Assembly (NCBI GenBank): GCA_019911785.1
Contig: JAIOJM010000276.1
Location: 1-5,622, forward strand
Direction of reading: 5' to 3'
Length of the DNA stretch: 5,622 nt
DNA from: Sulfuricella sp.
GTDB taxonomy: Bacteria > Pseudomonadota > Gammaproteobacteria > Burkholderiales > Sulfuricellaceae
Shown: positions 1-4,816 of the stretch, in pieces
How the letters are laid out: each line of letters starts with the position of its first letter
Position numbering within the stretch: the stretch's first letter is position 1
Translations under genes and position numbers: made by a program
Notes under the pieces: model-generated
Databases searched by the model: none
Seen by the model: only the letters and a program-made list of their open reading frames with translations
Told to the model about the DNA's origin: nothing

Positions 1-402
1 GTTAGGGGTGAAAGTCTGGCCGGCTGGCAGAATGGCGGAAGGGGCCACCGGCAGATTCCCGCCGGGCTGCAGCGAGGGATGCGACACCCGGCCGCAGTGC
101 CAGAGCTGCAGGAAAATCCTGCCGCCGCGGCTGTGCACCGCCTCGGTGACCTGCTTCCAGCCGGCGATCTGCTCGGCGCTGTGGATGCCGGGCGTGGCCA
201 GGTAGCCGACCGCAGTGGCGGAGATCTGAGCGCCTTCGGTGATGATCAGCCCGGTCGAGGCGCGCTGGCGGTAATACTCCACGTTCATCGCCTGGGGCGC
301 GTTGCCGGCGCCGGCGCGATTGCGCGTCAGCGGGGCCATCACGATGCGGTTGGACAGGGTATAGGGGCCTAATTGCAGCGGCGTGAAGAGATTGGCGGGC
401 AT
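1..402 (-). CDS. nemA: NemA-like alkene reductase (Old Yellow Enzyme family), N-terminal part
   Basis: This is the first 134 codons of an FMN-dependent ene-reductase of the Old Yellow Enzyme family, cytosolic enzymes that reduce activated C=C bonds (N-ethylmaleimide, enones, nitro compounds) with NAD(P)H. Visible family signatures are NRIVMAPLTRNR at residues 18-29 (with the threonine that contacts FMN), EYYRQRASTGLIITEGAQIS at 42-61, GYLATPGIHSAEQIAGWKQV at 66-85 and the LQLWHCGRVSH block at 98-108. The line-up with E. coli NemA as I remember it is close throughout. The ATG at 400-402 is chosen because AAGGAG (plus-strand 410-415) sits 7 bases upstream. The reading frame is open to the window edge, so the remaining two thirds, including the catalytic His/Asn pair and proton-donor Tyr, are outside. 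It lies downstream of the pirin gene on the same strand, separated by about 190 bases holding a large inverted repeat, so a shared operon is uncertain. Family assignment is firm; the exact substrate is not known. Confidence 0.95.
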   Translation of the reverse strand, partial: MPANLFTPLQLGPYTLSNRIVMAPLTRNRAGAGNAPQAMNVEYYRQRASTGLIITEGAQISATAVGYLATPGIHSAEQIAGWKQVTEAVHSRGGRIFLQLWHCGRVSHPSLQPGGNLPVAPSAILPAGQTFTPN

Positions 403-431
403 GTAAATTCTCCTTGATACTATAAAATTTA

Positions 432-572
432 ACCACGAATGACACGAATAAAACACGAATGTTCACGAATTATCATGCCATTGTGTTTTTACTGTGCTCG
501 CCACTACGGTCAAGCAGATCGATATTATGTTTTTATTCGTGTAAATTCGTGAACATTCGTGTCATTCGTGGT
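432..572. repeat. Inverted repeat made of eight CACGAAT units
   Basis: The left arm carries CACGAAT at 434-440, 443-449, 454-460 and 464-470. The right arm carries the reverse complement ATTCGTG at 535-541, 545-551, 555-561 and 564-570. The outer 18 bases of each arm (ACCACGAATGACACGAAT, 432-449, against 555-572) are perfectly complementary. The inner halves match only in the units, not in the linkers. The central 64 bases (471-534) are AT-rich and hold no gene. Unit spacing is 9, 11 and 10 on the left and 10, 10 and 9 on the right, close to one helical turn. The element fills most of the gap between the pirin and nemA-like genes. It could be a dispersed palindromic or MITE-like element, or a multi-site protein-binding region. 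No transposase is present. Confidence 0.85.
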
Positions 573-594
573 GTGCGCCTTTTTGAGGCTGTTT

Positions 595-1293
595 TCAGGC
601 CAGATCGAACAGCAATATTTCGGCCGAACTATTAGATTCTAGACGAATTTTGCTTTCATCTTCGATGCGTGCGCCGTCGCCGGCTTCAAGCGCCTCGCCG
701 TTGAGGCTGGCGGCGCCGCGCGCCACGTGCAGGTAGGCGCGGCGGCCCGGCGGCAGGACATGCTCGGCCGGGTGCTCGGGGTCGACCAGGCCGGCGTAAA
801 GTCTTGCATCCTGGTGGATGGTGACCGAACCGTCGCTGCCGTCGGGCGAGGCAACCAGGCGCAGCCTGCAGAGCTTCTCGGCGGCGTCGAAAAACTTCTG
901 CTCGTAGCTCGGCGTGATGCCGCTACGTTCCGGCATGATCCAGATTTGCAGCAGATGCACCTCCTCGCTGGGCGAGGCATTGAACTCGCTGTGGCGGATG
1001 CCGGTACCCGCGCTCATGCGCTGCACCTCGCCGGGGCGGATCACGGTGCCGTTGCCCATGCTGTCCTTGTGTTCCAGCGCCCCAGACAGGACATAGGTGA
1101 CGATTTCCATGTCGCGGTGGGGGTGGGTGGGAAAGCCGGCGCCGGGCGCCACCCGGTCGTCGTTGATGACGCGCAGGCTGGAGTAGCCCATCTGCTCGGG
1201 ATCGTAGTAGTCGGCGAAGGAGAACGTATGCCATGTGTCCAGCCAGCCGTGGTCGGCATGGCCGCGTTCATGGGCTTTGCGGATAATGATCAT
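595..1293 (-). CDS. Pirin family protein (YhhW-type bicupin, putative quercetin 2,3-dioxygenase)
   Basis: A complete 232-aa protein, essentially the length of E. coli YhhW (231 aa). Pirins are cytosolic bicupins with one metal (usually Fe) in the N-terminal cupin; YhhW has quercetin 2,3-dioxygenase activity in vitro, while the physiological substrate is unclear. The N-terminal cupin is highly conserved: GHADHGWLDTWHTFSFADYY (residues 11-30), THPHRDMEI (56-64), LEHKDSMGN (73-81) and MSAGTGIRHSEFN (93-105). All four expected metal ligands are present as His57, His59, His101 and Glu103. QIWIMPERSGITPSYEQK at 116-133 is a further family hallmark. The C-terminal cupin is more divergent, ending in the typical EILLFDL. 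The ATG at 1291-1293 matches the family N-terminus; the upstream GGGGGCG is only a poor ribosome site. It is divergent from gluQ with a 34-base gap and lies upstream of the nemA-like gene, another enzyme of electrophile or redox chemistry. Function beyond pirin is inference. Confidence 0.96.
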   Translation of the reverse strand: MIIIRKAHERGHADHGWLDTWHTFSFADYYDPEQMGYSSLRVINDDRVAPGAGFPTHPHRDMEIVTYVLSGALEHKDSMGNGTVIRPGEVQRMSAGTGIRHSEFNASPSEEVHLLQIWIMPERSGITPSYEQKFFDAAEKLCRLRLVASPDGSDGSVTIHQDARLYAGLVDPEHPAEHVLPPGRRAYLHVARGAASLNGEALEAGDGARIEDESKIRLESNSSAEILLFDLA

Positions 1294-1327
1294 GGTCGCC
1301 CCCGGTTATTGTTTGTTATGATCTGAA
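1294..1327. promoter_or_regulatory. Very short divergent intergenic region between the pirin gene and gluQ
   Basis: The two start codons are separated by only 34 bases, so promoters must overlap each other or lie inside the neighbouring genes. A TATGAT hexamer at 1317-1322 resembles a -10 box for gluQ, but no acceptable -35 is visible 16-18 bases upstream. If used, transcription would begin near 1329, which would favour the second gluQ ATG at 1355 as the start. I see no convincing -10/-35 pair for the pirin gene here. Confidence 0.25.
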
Positions 1328-2284
1328 ATGGGATTGAACCCCGCGATTTTCAAGATGCCAGAAGACAAACCCCCTACTCATTACCGCGGCCGTTTTGCGC
1401 CCTCGCCGACCGGTCCGCTGCATTTCGGCTCGCTGGCGGCGGCGGTCGGCAGTTTTCTCGAGGCGCGCAGCCGCGGCGGCGAGTGGCTGGTGCGGATGGA
1501 GGACCTCGATCTGCCCCGCACCGTGCCCGGTGCGGCGGACGATATCCTGCGCGCGCTCGACGCCTTCGGCCTGCACTGGGACGGGGAGGTGATGGTCCAG
1601 AGTGCGCGCAACGAGGCCTATCGCGCGGCCCTGGCCGAGCTGGAAAAGCTTGGCGCAGTCTACCCCTGTGCCTGCACCCGCAAGGAGATCGCCGATTCCG
1701 CCCTCGGTGGCATCGATGGCCCGGTTTACCCCGGCATTTGCCGTGCCGGCTTGCCGGAAGGCCGTTCAGGCCGGGCCATGAGAGTGCGTACCGACTTGAA
1801 CCCGGTCGGCTTCGACGATGCGCTGCAGGGGCGCATCAGCCAGATTCTGGAAACGGAGGTGGGCGATTTCGTCATCCGTCGTGCCGACGGCCTGTTCGCT
1901 TATCAGCTTGCGGTGGTGGTGGACGATGCAGAGCAAGCGATCACTCACGTCGTGCGCGGTGCCGATCTGCTCGATTCCACCCCGCGCCAGATCTACCTGC
2001 AAAAACTGTTGAGTCTGCCTACCCCGGCTTACCTGCATCTGCCGGTTGCGGTGAATGAACGCGGCGAAAAGCTCAGCAAGCAGACCCTGGCGCCGGCGGT
2101 AAGCCGGATCAACCCGGTGGCGCAATTGTGCGAGGTGCTGGCATTCCTCAACCAGGCGCCGCCGGAGGAACTGAAGGACGCCGATCTGGATGATTTCTGG
2201 AAGTGGGCGGTCGCTCACTGGGATGCGGACCGGCTGCCGGCGGTCAGGACCAGGCCGCTGTCCGGCGTAAAGGTGCCTGGATAA
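1328..2284 (+). CDS. gluQ: Glutamyl-Q tRNA(Asp) synthetase GluQ (YadB)
   Basis: GluQ is a truncated GluRS paralogue that lacks the anticodon-binding domain. It attaches glutamate to the queuosine base at position 34 of tRNA(Asp), a cytosolic tRNA-modification reaction. The protein is 318 aa from the first ATG. YRGRFAPSPTGPLHFGSL (residues 19-36) holds the HIGH-like motif as HFGS, and EKLSKQ (247-252) is the KMSKS-like motif. The zinc site is visible as Cys114, Cys116, Tyr134 and Cys138. GDFVIRRADGLFAYQLAVVV (179-198) and THVVRGADLLDSTPRQIYL (206-224) are typical family blocks. The sequence ends soon after the catalytic core, as expected for GluQ rather than full-length GltX. The start is uncertain: the second ATG at 1355 (codon 10) gives a 309-aa protein closer to the usual N-terminus, and neither ATG has a clear Shine-Dalgarno sequence. 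It stands alone, divergent from the pirin gene; the dksA neighbour common in enterics is absent. Confidence 0.97.
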   Translation: MGLNPAIFKMPEDKPPTHYRGRFAPSPTGPLHFGSLAAAVGSFLEARSRGGEWLVRMEDLDLPRTVPGAADDILRALDAFGLHWDGEVMVQSARNEAYRAALAELEKLGAVYPCACTRKEIADSALGGIDGPVYPGICRAGLPEGRSGRAMRVRTDLNPVGFDDALQGRISQILETEVGDFVIRRADGLFAYQLAVVVDDAEQAITHVVRGADLLDSTPRQIYLQKLLSLPTPAYLHLPVAVNERGEKLSKQTLAPAVSRINPVAQLCEVLAFLNQAPPEELKDADLDDFWKWAVAHWDADRLPAVRTRPLSGVKVPG

Positions 2285-2577
2285 CCGCAAGGATTTACAA
2301 GGAAAAGTGATCGGGCGGTTGCGGAACTCGCGCTGTGCGTTCAGACAGCCCTTGCCGACTGATGGTGCTGCGCAGGGGGCGCATGCTGACGTCGTGATGA
2401 CCAGAATTTTCCTGGAACTTGGTGGTTCGCTACCCGTGCTTGGATGCCTTGGCTACGAACCCATTCAGCAGAACAGTATATGTGCTATCAAAGGCCCCAG
2501 CTAACCACAGAGCCTTTTTTCTATACGATCATGTTTGGACGCTGGAAGGAATCGCCTGATTAGCTGAATAAATGTAA
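2285..2577. other. Gene-poor intergenic stretch after gluQ
   Basis: About 290 bases with no gene I can support. The first part keeps the G+C-rich character of gluQ; the last 70 bases become AT-rich, marking the left side of the island. An open frame at 2307-2504 exists but has no ribosome site and its translation resembles nothing I know. A short CCGCAA/TTGCGG inverted repeat (2285-2290 and 2319-2324) is present, but it has a long loop and no T-run. Confidence 0.5.
2490..2520 (+). terminator. Weak possible rho-independent terminator
   Basis: AAAGGC (2490-2495) can pair with GCCTTT (2512-2517) around a 16-base loop, and the T-run (2515-2520) overlaps the right arm. The stem is only 6 bp and the loop is long. 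It lies about 200 bases past the gluQ stop, so it is a weak candidate for ending read-through transcription before the toxin-like gene. Confidence 0.25.
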
Positions 2578-2605
2578 TTCAACAATCTGAGTTCAACAAT
2601 CTGAG
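2578..2605. repeat. Perfect 14-bp tandem duplication upstream of the toxin-like gene
   Basis: TTCAACAATCTGAG occurs twice back to back (2578-2591 and 2592-2605) without mismatch, and the next two bases (TT) continue the period. It abuts the putative -35 hexamer at 2606-2611, so it could be a pair of repressor or activator sites or simply a replication-slippage duplication. Confidence 0.85.
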
Positions 2606-2634
2606 TTGTGTAAATCATTATTTGTATATACAAT
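2606..2634 (+). promoter_or_regulatory. Putative promoter and palindromic operator of the toxin-like gene
   Basis: TTGTGT (2606-2611) and TACAAT (2629-2634) are separated by 17 bases. The -10 matches the sigma70 consensus at 5 of 6 positions, the -35 at only 3 of 6. A perfect 12-bp palindrome, TTGTATATACAA (2622-2633), overlaps the -10 box almost completely, which is the usual geometry of an autorepression site in toxin-antitoxin modules. Transcription would start near 2641, leaving a leader of roughly 27 bases before the ATG at 2668. The palindrome is read directly; its role as operator is inference. Confidence 0.5.
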
Positions 2635-2667
2635 GTTTTTGTGCTTTACTTCAATAGGTGGCAGTAA

Positions 2668-2952
2668 ATGGCGATAATAATTTCCCAGAAGATTCGTGAG
2701 AAGCTTGCGAGCAAGCACAATGTTACCGAAGAAGAAGTGGCTCAATGCTTTGCTAATCGTACAGGTGAGTATCTTCTGGATTCTCGCGAGGATCATGCCT
2801 CTGATCCGCCCACGCTATGGTTTATTTCTGAGACTAATTATGCTCGCAAGCTGAAAGTGGTTTTTATCTTTAGAGATGGAAATATTTGCTTGAGGACAGC
2901 ATTTATGCCGAATGAAGTTGAGTTGAGTATATATACTAAATATGGAAAATGA
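2668..2952 (+). CDS. BrnT/RelE-like putative toxin (family often labelled ADP-ribosyl-(dinitrogen reductase) hydrolase)
   Basis: A 94-aa protein beginning MAIIISQKIREKLASKHNV. It resembles a family of small proteins often given the probably misleading name ADP-ribosyl-(dinitrogen reductase) hydrolase. Its plan parallels BrnT-type RelE-fold toxins: an N-terminal helix with KHNVTEEEVAQCFANR (residues 16-31), a conserved-looking acidic turn LDSREDH (37-43), strands WFISET (51-56) and KLKVVFIF (61-68), then ICLRTAFMPNEVELSIYTKY (73-92), equivalent to the terminal RTA...E...Y segment of BrnT. AGGTGG (2656-2661) lies 6 bases before the ATG and supports this start. No signal peptide or membrane segment is seen. 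The gene is AT-rich compared with gluQ, consistent with horizontal acquisition, and is followed 191 bases on by a ribbon-helix-helix antitoxin-like gene. Expected activity would be mRNA cleavage, but I cannot name catalytic residues with certainty. The gene itself is well supported; the toxin role is inference from fold resemblance and neighbourhood. Confidence 0.8.
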   Translation: MAIIISQKIREKLASKHNVTEEEVAQCFANRTGEYLLDSREDHASDPPTLWFISETNYARKLKVVFIFRDGNICLRTAFMPNEVELSIYTKYGK

Positions 2953-3089
2953 ATTATTCTGCACTCAATGTTTCTGAATGAATGTCGATACTCTAATTTG
3001 TGAGAGAGACTAGACGTGCTGTTTTGATTTCGCTTCCTGCAATTGGCTAGAAAGATGTCGTAAATTAAGCCGACGTTTCTGGTGTCCAC

Positions 3090-3119
3090 TTTACGTTAGA
3101 TTTTCTTTTTCTTTACTAT
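3090..3119 (+). promoter_or_regulatory. Possible separate promoter for the antitoxin-like gene
   Basis: TTTACG (3090-3095) and TACTAT (3114-3119) are spaced by 18 bases in the AT-rich gap, about 25 bases before the ATG at 3144. Both hexamers are imperfect. A separate promoter would make sense because the gap after the toxin-like gene is long and appears noncoding, and an antitoxin usually has to be made in excess. Confidence 0.35.
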
Positions 3120-3143
3120 GGTTAATATTTGGAGGAGCTCAAA

Positions 3144-3497
3144 ATGAGCAAGCAAGTTATCACTTCATCCGATGAAGCATGGGATGACAGGATATTGGGT
3201 GCAGATAGTGAATTCGTCAAAGTGGCCGAAGCGGGAATGGCCGACAGCATTGATGAGGCATCCGGCACACAGCTCATCTCAATTCGCTTGCAGAAAACTC
3301 TGATTGAAGACTTTAAGTTAATTGCGTCCCTTAACAAGGGTATCGGCTATCAAACGCTGATGAAGCAGATTTTGCAGAGATTCGTAGATTGCGAGAAGAA
3401 ACGGATATGGAATGAATTGGTTTCCGAGAAGATTAAAGAACAGCAAGCTTCCGAAGAAGCGGTAAGGACAAAACCAAAGCCACGCAAGGCAGCCTAA
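3144..3497 (+). CDS. CopG/ribbon-helix-helix antitoxin-like protein
   Basis: A 117-aa protein. The N-terminus, SSDEAWDDRILGADSEFVKV (residues 8-27), is acidic and looks flexible. The core QLISIRLQKTLIEDFKLIAS (43-62) followed by GIGYQTLMKQILQRFV (66-81) fits a ribbon-helix-helix DNA-binding fold: a short strand, helix, turn and helix. The lysine-rich tail (residues 82-117, ending KPKPRKAA) is probably helical then disordered. This layout matches CopG-type antitoxins of type II systems, where the RHH part binds the operator and the acidic part would wrap the toxin; here the order along the chain is acidic segment first. The ATG at 3144 is preferred because GGAGGAG (3131-3137) precedes it by 6 bases; an in-frame TTG at 3129 would bury that site. 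It is followed by a strong terminator. Its likely partner is the 94-aa protein encoded upstream. Family call is by pattern resemblance. Confidence 0.85.
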   Translation: MSKQVITSSDEAWDDRILGADSEFVKVAEAGMADSIDEASGTQLISIRLQKTLIEDFKLIASLNKGIGYQTLMKQILQRFVDCEKKRIWNELVSEKIKEQQASEEAVRTKPKPRKAA

Positions 3498-3614
3498 TAC
3501 ATGGTGGTCTATCAGCCTGTCATCAAACCCGCTTCGGCGGGTTTTTTGTTCCAACCAGATAAACTTCTAACTGAGACACTAACAAAAAACTGGTTGCTTG
3601 GTCTAATACATGGT
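3494..3614. repeat. 12-bp direct repeat CTAATACATGGT flanking the terminator
   Basis: CTAATACATGGT occurs at 3494-3505, overlapping the antitoxin stop codon, and again at 3603-3614. The 97 bases between them hold the terminator and an imperfect CAACCAG/CTGGTTG pair (3552-3558 and 3590-3596). A 12-base match this close is unlikely by chance. It may mark a past insertion, a duplicated gene end or a recombination point. Confidence 0.5.
3525..3547 (+). terminator. Rho-independent terminator after the antitoxin-like gene
   Basis: AAACCCGC (3525-3532) and GCGGGTTT (3537-3544) form a perfect 8-bp stem closed by a stable TTCG tetraloop, followed by further T residues to 3547. It begins 27 bases after the stop codon at 3497 and matches the classic form of an intrinsic terminator on the plus strand. 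Confidence 0.93.
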
Positions 3615-3844
3615 TTTGCCATATTGTGACACGGTTAAGTTGAGTGTGGCGTAACTGTGGCTTGCTTAGCTTTATAGCGAATTCGGCAAGCGTTGCAAGC
3701 TATTGATTGGTAATGTGATGCAGTCTATCTTTTCTGCCTAGGAAATTTGCCGCGTTCATGGCTTGATTTGGCGTCCTTGCGGCCTTATTTACAAAACAGG
3801 AAATCTTGCCACGCAGCATGGATATCACAGGGAACCCGGTCGGC
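3548..3844. other. Intergenic stretch without recognisable genes
   Basis: About 300 moderately AT-rich bases with stops in all plus frames and no ORF carrying a ribosome site. Minor GCTTGC/GCAAGC repeats (3660-3665, 3686-3691, 3695-3700) occur. I see no tRNA, transposase remnant or ncRNA signature. G+C rises again toward 3830 as the flanking chromosome resumes, so the right edge of the AT-rich island falls here. Confidence 0.5.
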
Positions 3845-3872
3845 TTGCCTGCGGCTGCAGGCCCGTTATAAT
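3845..3872 (+). promoter_or_regulatory. Sigma70-like promoter with embedded hairpin, upstream of the 75-aa gene
   Basis: TTGCCT (3845-3850) and a consensus TATAAT (3867-3872) are separated by 16 bases, 34 bases ahead of the ATG at 3907. Within the promoter, GCCTGC (3847-3852) and GCAGGC (3857-3862) form a perfect inverted repeat with a 4-base centre, GGCT, covering most of the -35 box and the spacer. This placement would suit an operator, but that is inference. The promoter probably serves both the 75-aa and 151-aa genes. Confidence 0.7.
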
Positions 3873-3906
3873 CCACTTATCATCAGGACACGGTCAGGAG
3901 CGTCAC

Positions 3907-4134
3907 ATGCCTTATTTCGTTTATAAAATCACCCCCCCCTTCAAGCAGCTGGAGAAGATCGATTCCTTCCCCAATTTCAAGGAGGCCAGCACTTTTGCCA
4001 AATCCGTGCGCGCCGGCATGGCGGAGACCGATACTTACGCGGTCAAGGTGATTTTCGCCGAGAACGAACTGCAAGCCGAAGACCTGCTGAACCAGGTGCG
4101 TGAGCCGGAACCGATGACCGGCGAGGATTATTAA
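3907..4134 (+). CDS. Conserved small protein of unknown function (75 aa)
   Basis: A 75-aa soluble-looking protein starting MPYFVYKITPPFKQLEKIDS. It has an N-terminal strand (PYFVYKI), a middle helical part NFKEASTFAKSVRAGM (residues 23-38), a strand TYAVKVIFA (43-51) and a helix ENELQAEDLLNQVREPE (52-68). I recall similar short proteins (MPYFVY... with a central FAK..R and VKV.FAEN..EAE) in betaproteobacteria, without a known function. AGGAG (3896-3900) lies 6 bases before the ATG at 3907; open frame further upstream, to 3763, crosses the promoter and is not coding. A run of eight C residues (3932-3939) encodes part of ITPP and is a possible slippage site. The next gene begins 21 bases after its stop, so the two are probably one operon. 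No catalytic residues, cysteines or membrane segments are visible. Confidence 0.88.
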   Translation: MPYFVYKITPPFKQLEKIDSFPNFKEASTFAKSVRAGMAETDTYAVKVIFAENELQAEDLLNQVREPEPMTGEDY

Positions 4135-4155
4135 GTAATCGACGGATCAGGCGTC

Positions 4156-4611
4156 GTGGACGAGCAGGCGTTCAAGCAAACCTACCGGGCGACCAATCCG
4201 CTCGCCTGTCCGTTCGAAAAGGCGATCCTGATCTGCCGGTGTACTTGCCGTGAAGCCAGGCGCGTCAATATCGCGGAGCGGGATACCGTGAACTGCCTTG
4301 ACGCCCAGGCGCAGGGGGATTGTTCGTTGCTGGTCGGGATGCTGCGGCACAACGCGGCGTTCGCCCTCAAGCTGACCCATGCCGATGCGGTGCTGCCCCA
4401 CGCCAAGTATGTGAAAGTGCAATGCGGCGGATTGCTCGGGTTGCAGGCCGCGCTATGGCCGGAACAGGCTGGGGAAGCACGGGTAGATGATGTTCGTGGT
4501 CTGGTGCTGGAGGCGCAGGAGCGGTTCGGCAGCCTGCAGGAGCTGCCCTACAGCGAGATTGTCAGAGGCATTGCCGGATTTGAGTTCAGGCGCAGGCCCG
4601 GGCCGAGATAG
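4156..4611 (+). CDS. Conserved cysteine-rich protein of unknown function (151 aa)
   Basis: A 151-aa protein starting at GTG. The N-terminal half is rich in cysteine: Cys18, Cys27, Cys29, Cys31, Cys47 and Cys56, with Cys90 further on. The pattern NPLACPFEKAILICRCTCRE (residues 14-33), then ERDTVNC (41-47) and GDC (54-56), suggests an iron-sulfur or zinc site, but I cannot match it to a named domain. A block FALKLTHADAVLPHAKYVKV (69-88) continuing into QCGGLLGLQ (89-97) looks conserved. The C-terminal part is charged and probably helical, with no signal peptide or membrane segment. No in-frame ATG or GTG exists between the preceding stop (4132-4134) and 4156, so the GTG is the only credible start; its ribosome site is weak, which fits translational coupling with the 75-aa gene 21 bases upstream. 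Its stop lies 4 bases from the stop of the convergent 66-aa gene. The gene is convincing; function is unknown. Confidence 0.85.
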   Translation: MDEQAFKQTYRATNPLACPFEKAILICRCTCREARRVNIAERDTVNCLDAQAQGDCSLLVGMLRHNAAFALKLTHADAVLPHAKYVKVQCGGLLGLQAALWPEQAGEARVDDVRGLVLEAQERFGSLQELPYSEIVRGIAGFEFRRRPGPR

Positions 4612-4615
4612 GGTC

Positions 4616-4816
4616 TCACCAGCAGGTGCCGCCTTCCTGATACACGGCCATGATGGACTTGAGCTCATGCAGTACCGCCTGGCGTTCGCCCTCGTCGAGT
4701 TCCTGCATCTCTGCCATGGGCTCGCCCCGCTCCAGGGCGAGAACAATCCGGGAAACTTCCTTGCAGCCTTTCTGGCACAGAACTTCGATGCAATGGGCGA
4801 TTCTGGATTGGTCCAT
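4616..4816 (-). CDS. Small cysteine-containing conserved protein of unknown function (66 aa)
   Basis: A 66-aa protein beginning MDQSRIAHCIEVLCQKGCKE and ending MAVYQEGGTCW. Cysteines lie at 9, 14, 18 and 65. The first three share one predicted helix with spacing C-x4-C-x3-C, so they could bind a metal together with His8 or Cys65. The middle (ALERGEPMAEMQELDEGERQ, 27-46) leads into a second helix, AVLHELKSIMAVY (47-59). It resembles short betaproteobacterial proteins with a C-terminal LKAIMAVY-type motif, function unknown to me. The ATG at 4814-4816 is chosen because the conserved-looking sequence begins there, although no strong ribosome site precedes it; a longer in-frame extension reaching back into hslO is antisense and unlikely. 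It converges with the 151-aa gene and is divergent from hslO (74 bases between starts), so it may share a regulatory region with the redox chaperone. Confidence 0.8.
   Translation of the reverse strand: MDQSRIAHCIEVLCQKGCKEVSRIVLALERGEPMAEMQELDEGERQAVLHELKSIMAVYQEGGTCW

Noticed and set aside
419..424. TATAGT on the minus strand as a -10 box for the nemA-like gene
   Set aside because: Transcription would begin inside the ribosome-binding site, and no -35 hexamer is seen at the right distance.
434..570. CRISPR-like array from the repeated CACGAAT units
   Set aside because: Units are 7 bases with 2-4 base linkers and occur in inverted halves; no 25-40 base repeats, no spacers of suitable size and no cas genes.
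727..1326. Plus-strand open frame opposite the pirin gene
   Set aside because: The pirin frame has all metal ligands and full family length; the opposite frame is a G+C-driven shadow.
1766..2290. Minus-strand open frame opposite the end of gluQ
   Set aside because: It lies antisense to conserved GluQ motifs and has no independent support.
2307..2504. Plus-strand open frame of 65 codons after gluQ
   Set aside because: No ribosome site, no recognisable protein pattern, and located in a stretch that otherwise looks noncoding.
2838..3089. Minus-strand open frame across the toxin gene end and the gap, considered as a third module gene
   Set aside because: It overlaps the end of the toxin-like frame in antisense, is driven by AT-rich composition and shows no ribosome site or family pattern.
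3763..3906. Upstream in-frame extension of the 75-aa gene
   Set aside because: It would run through the consensus TATAAT promoter and the strong RBS at 3896-3900; the ATG at 3907 fits the recalled family N-terminus.
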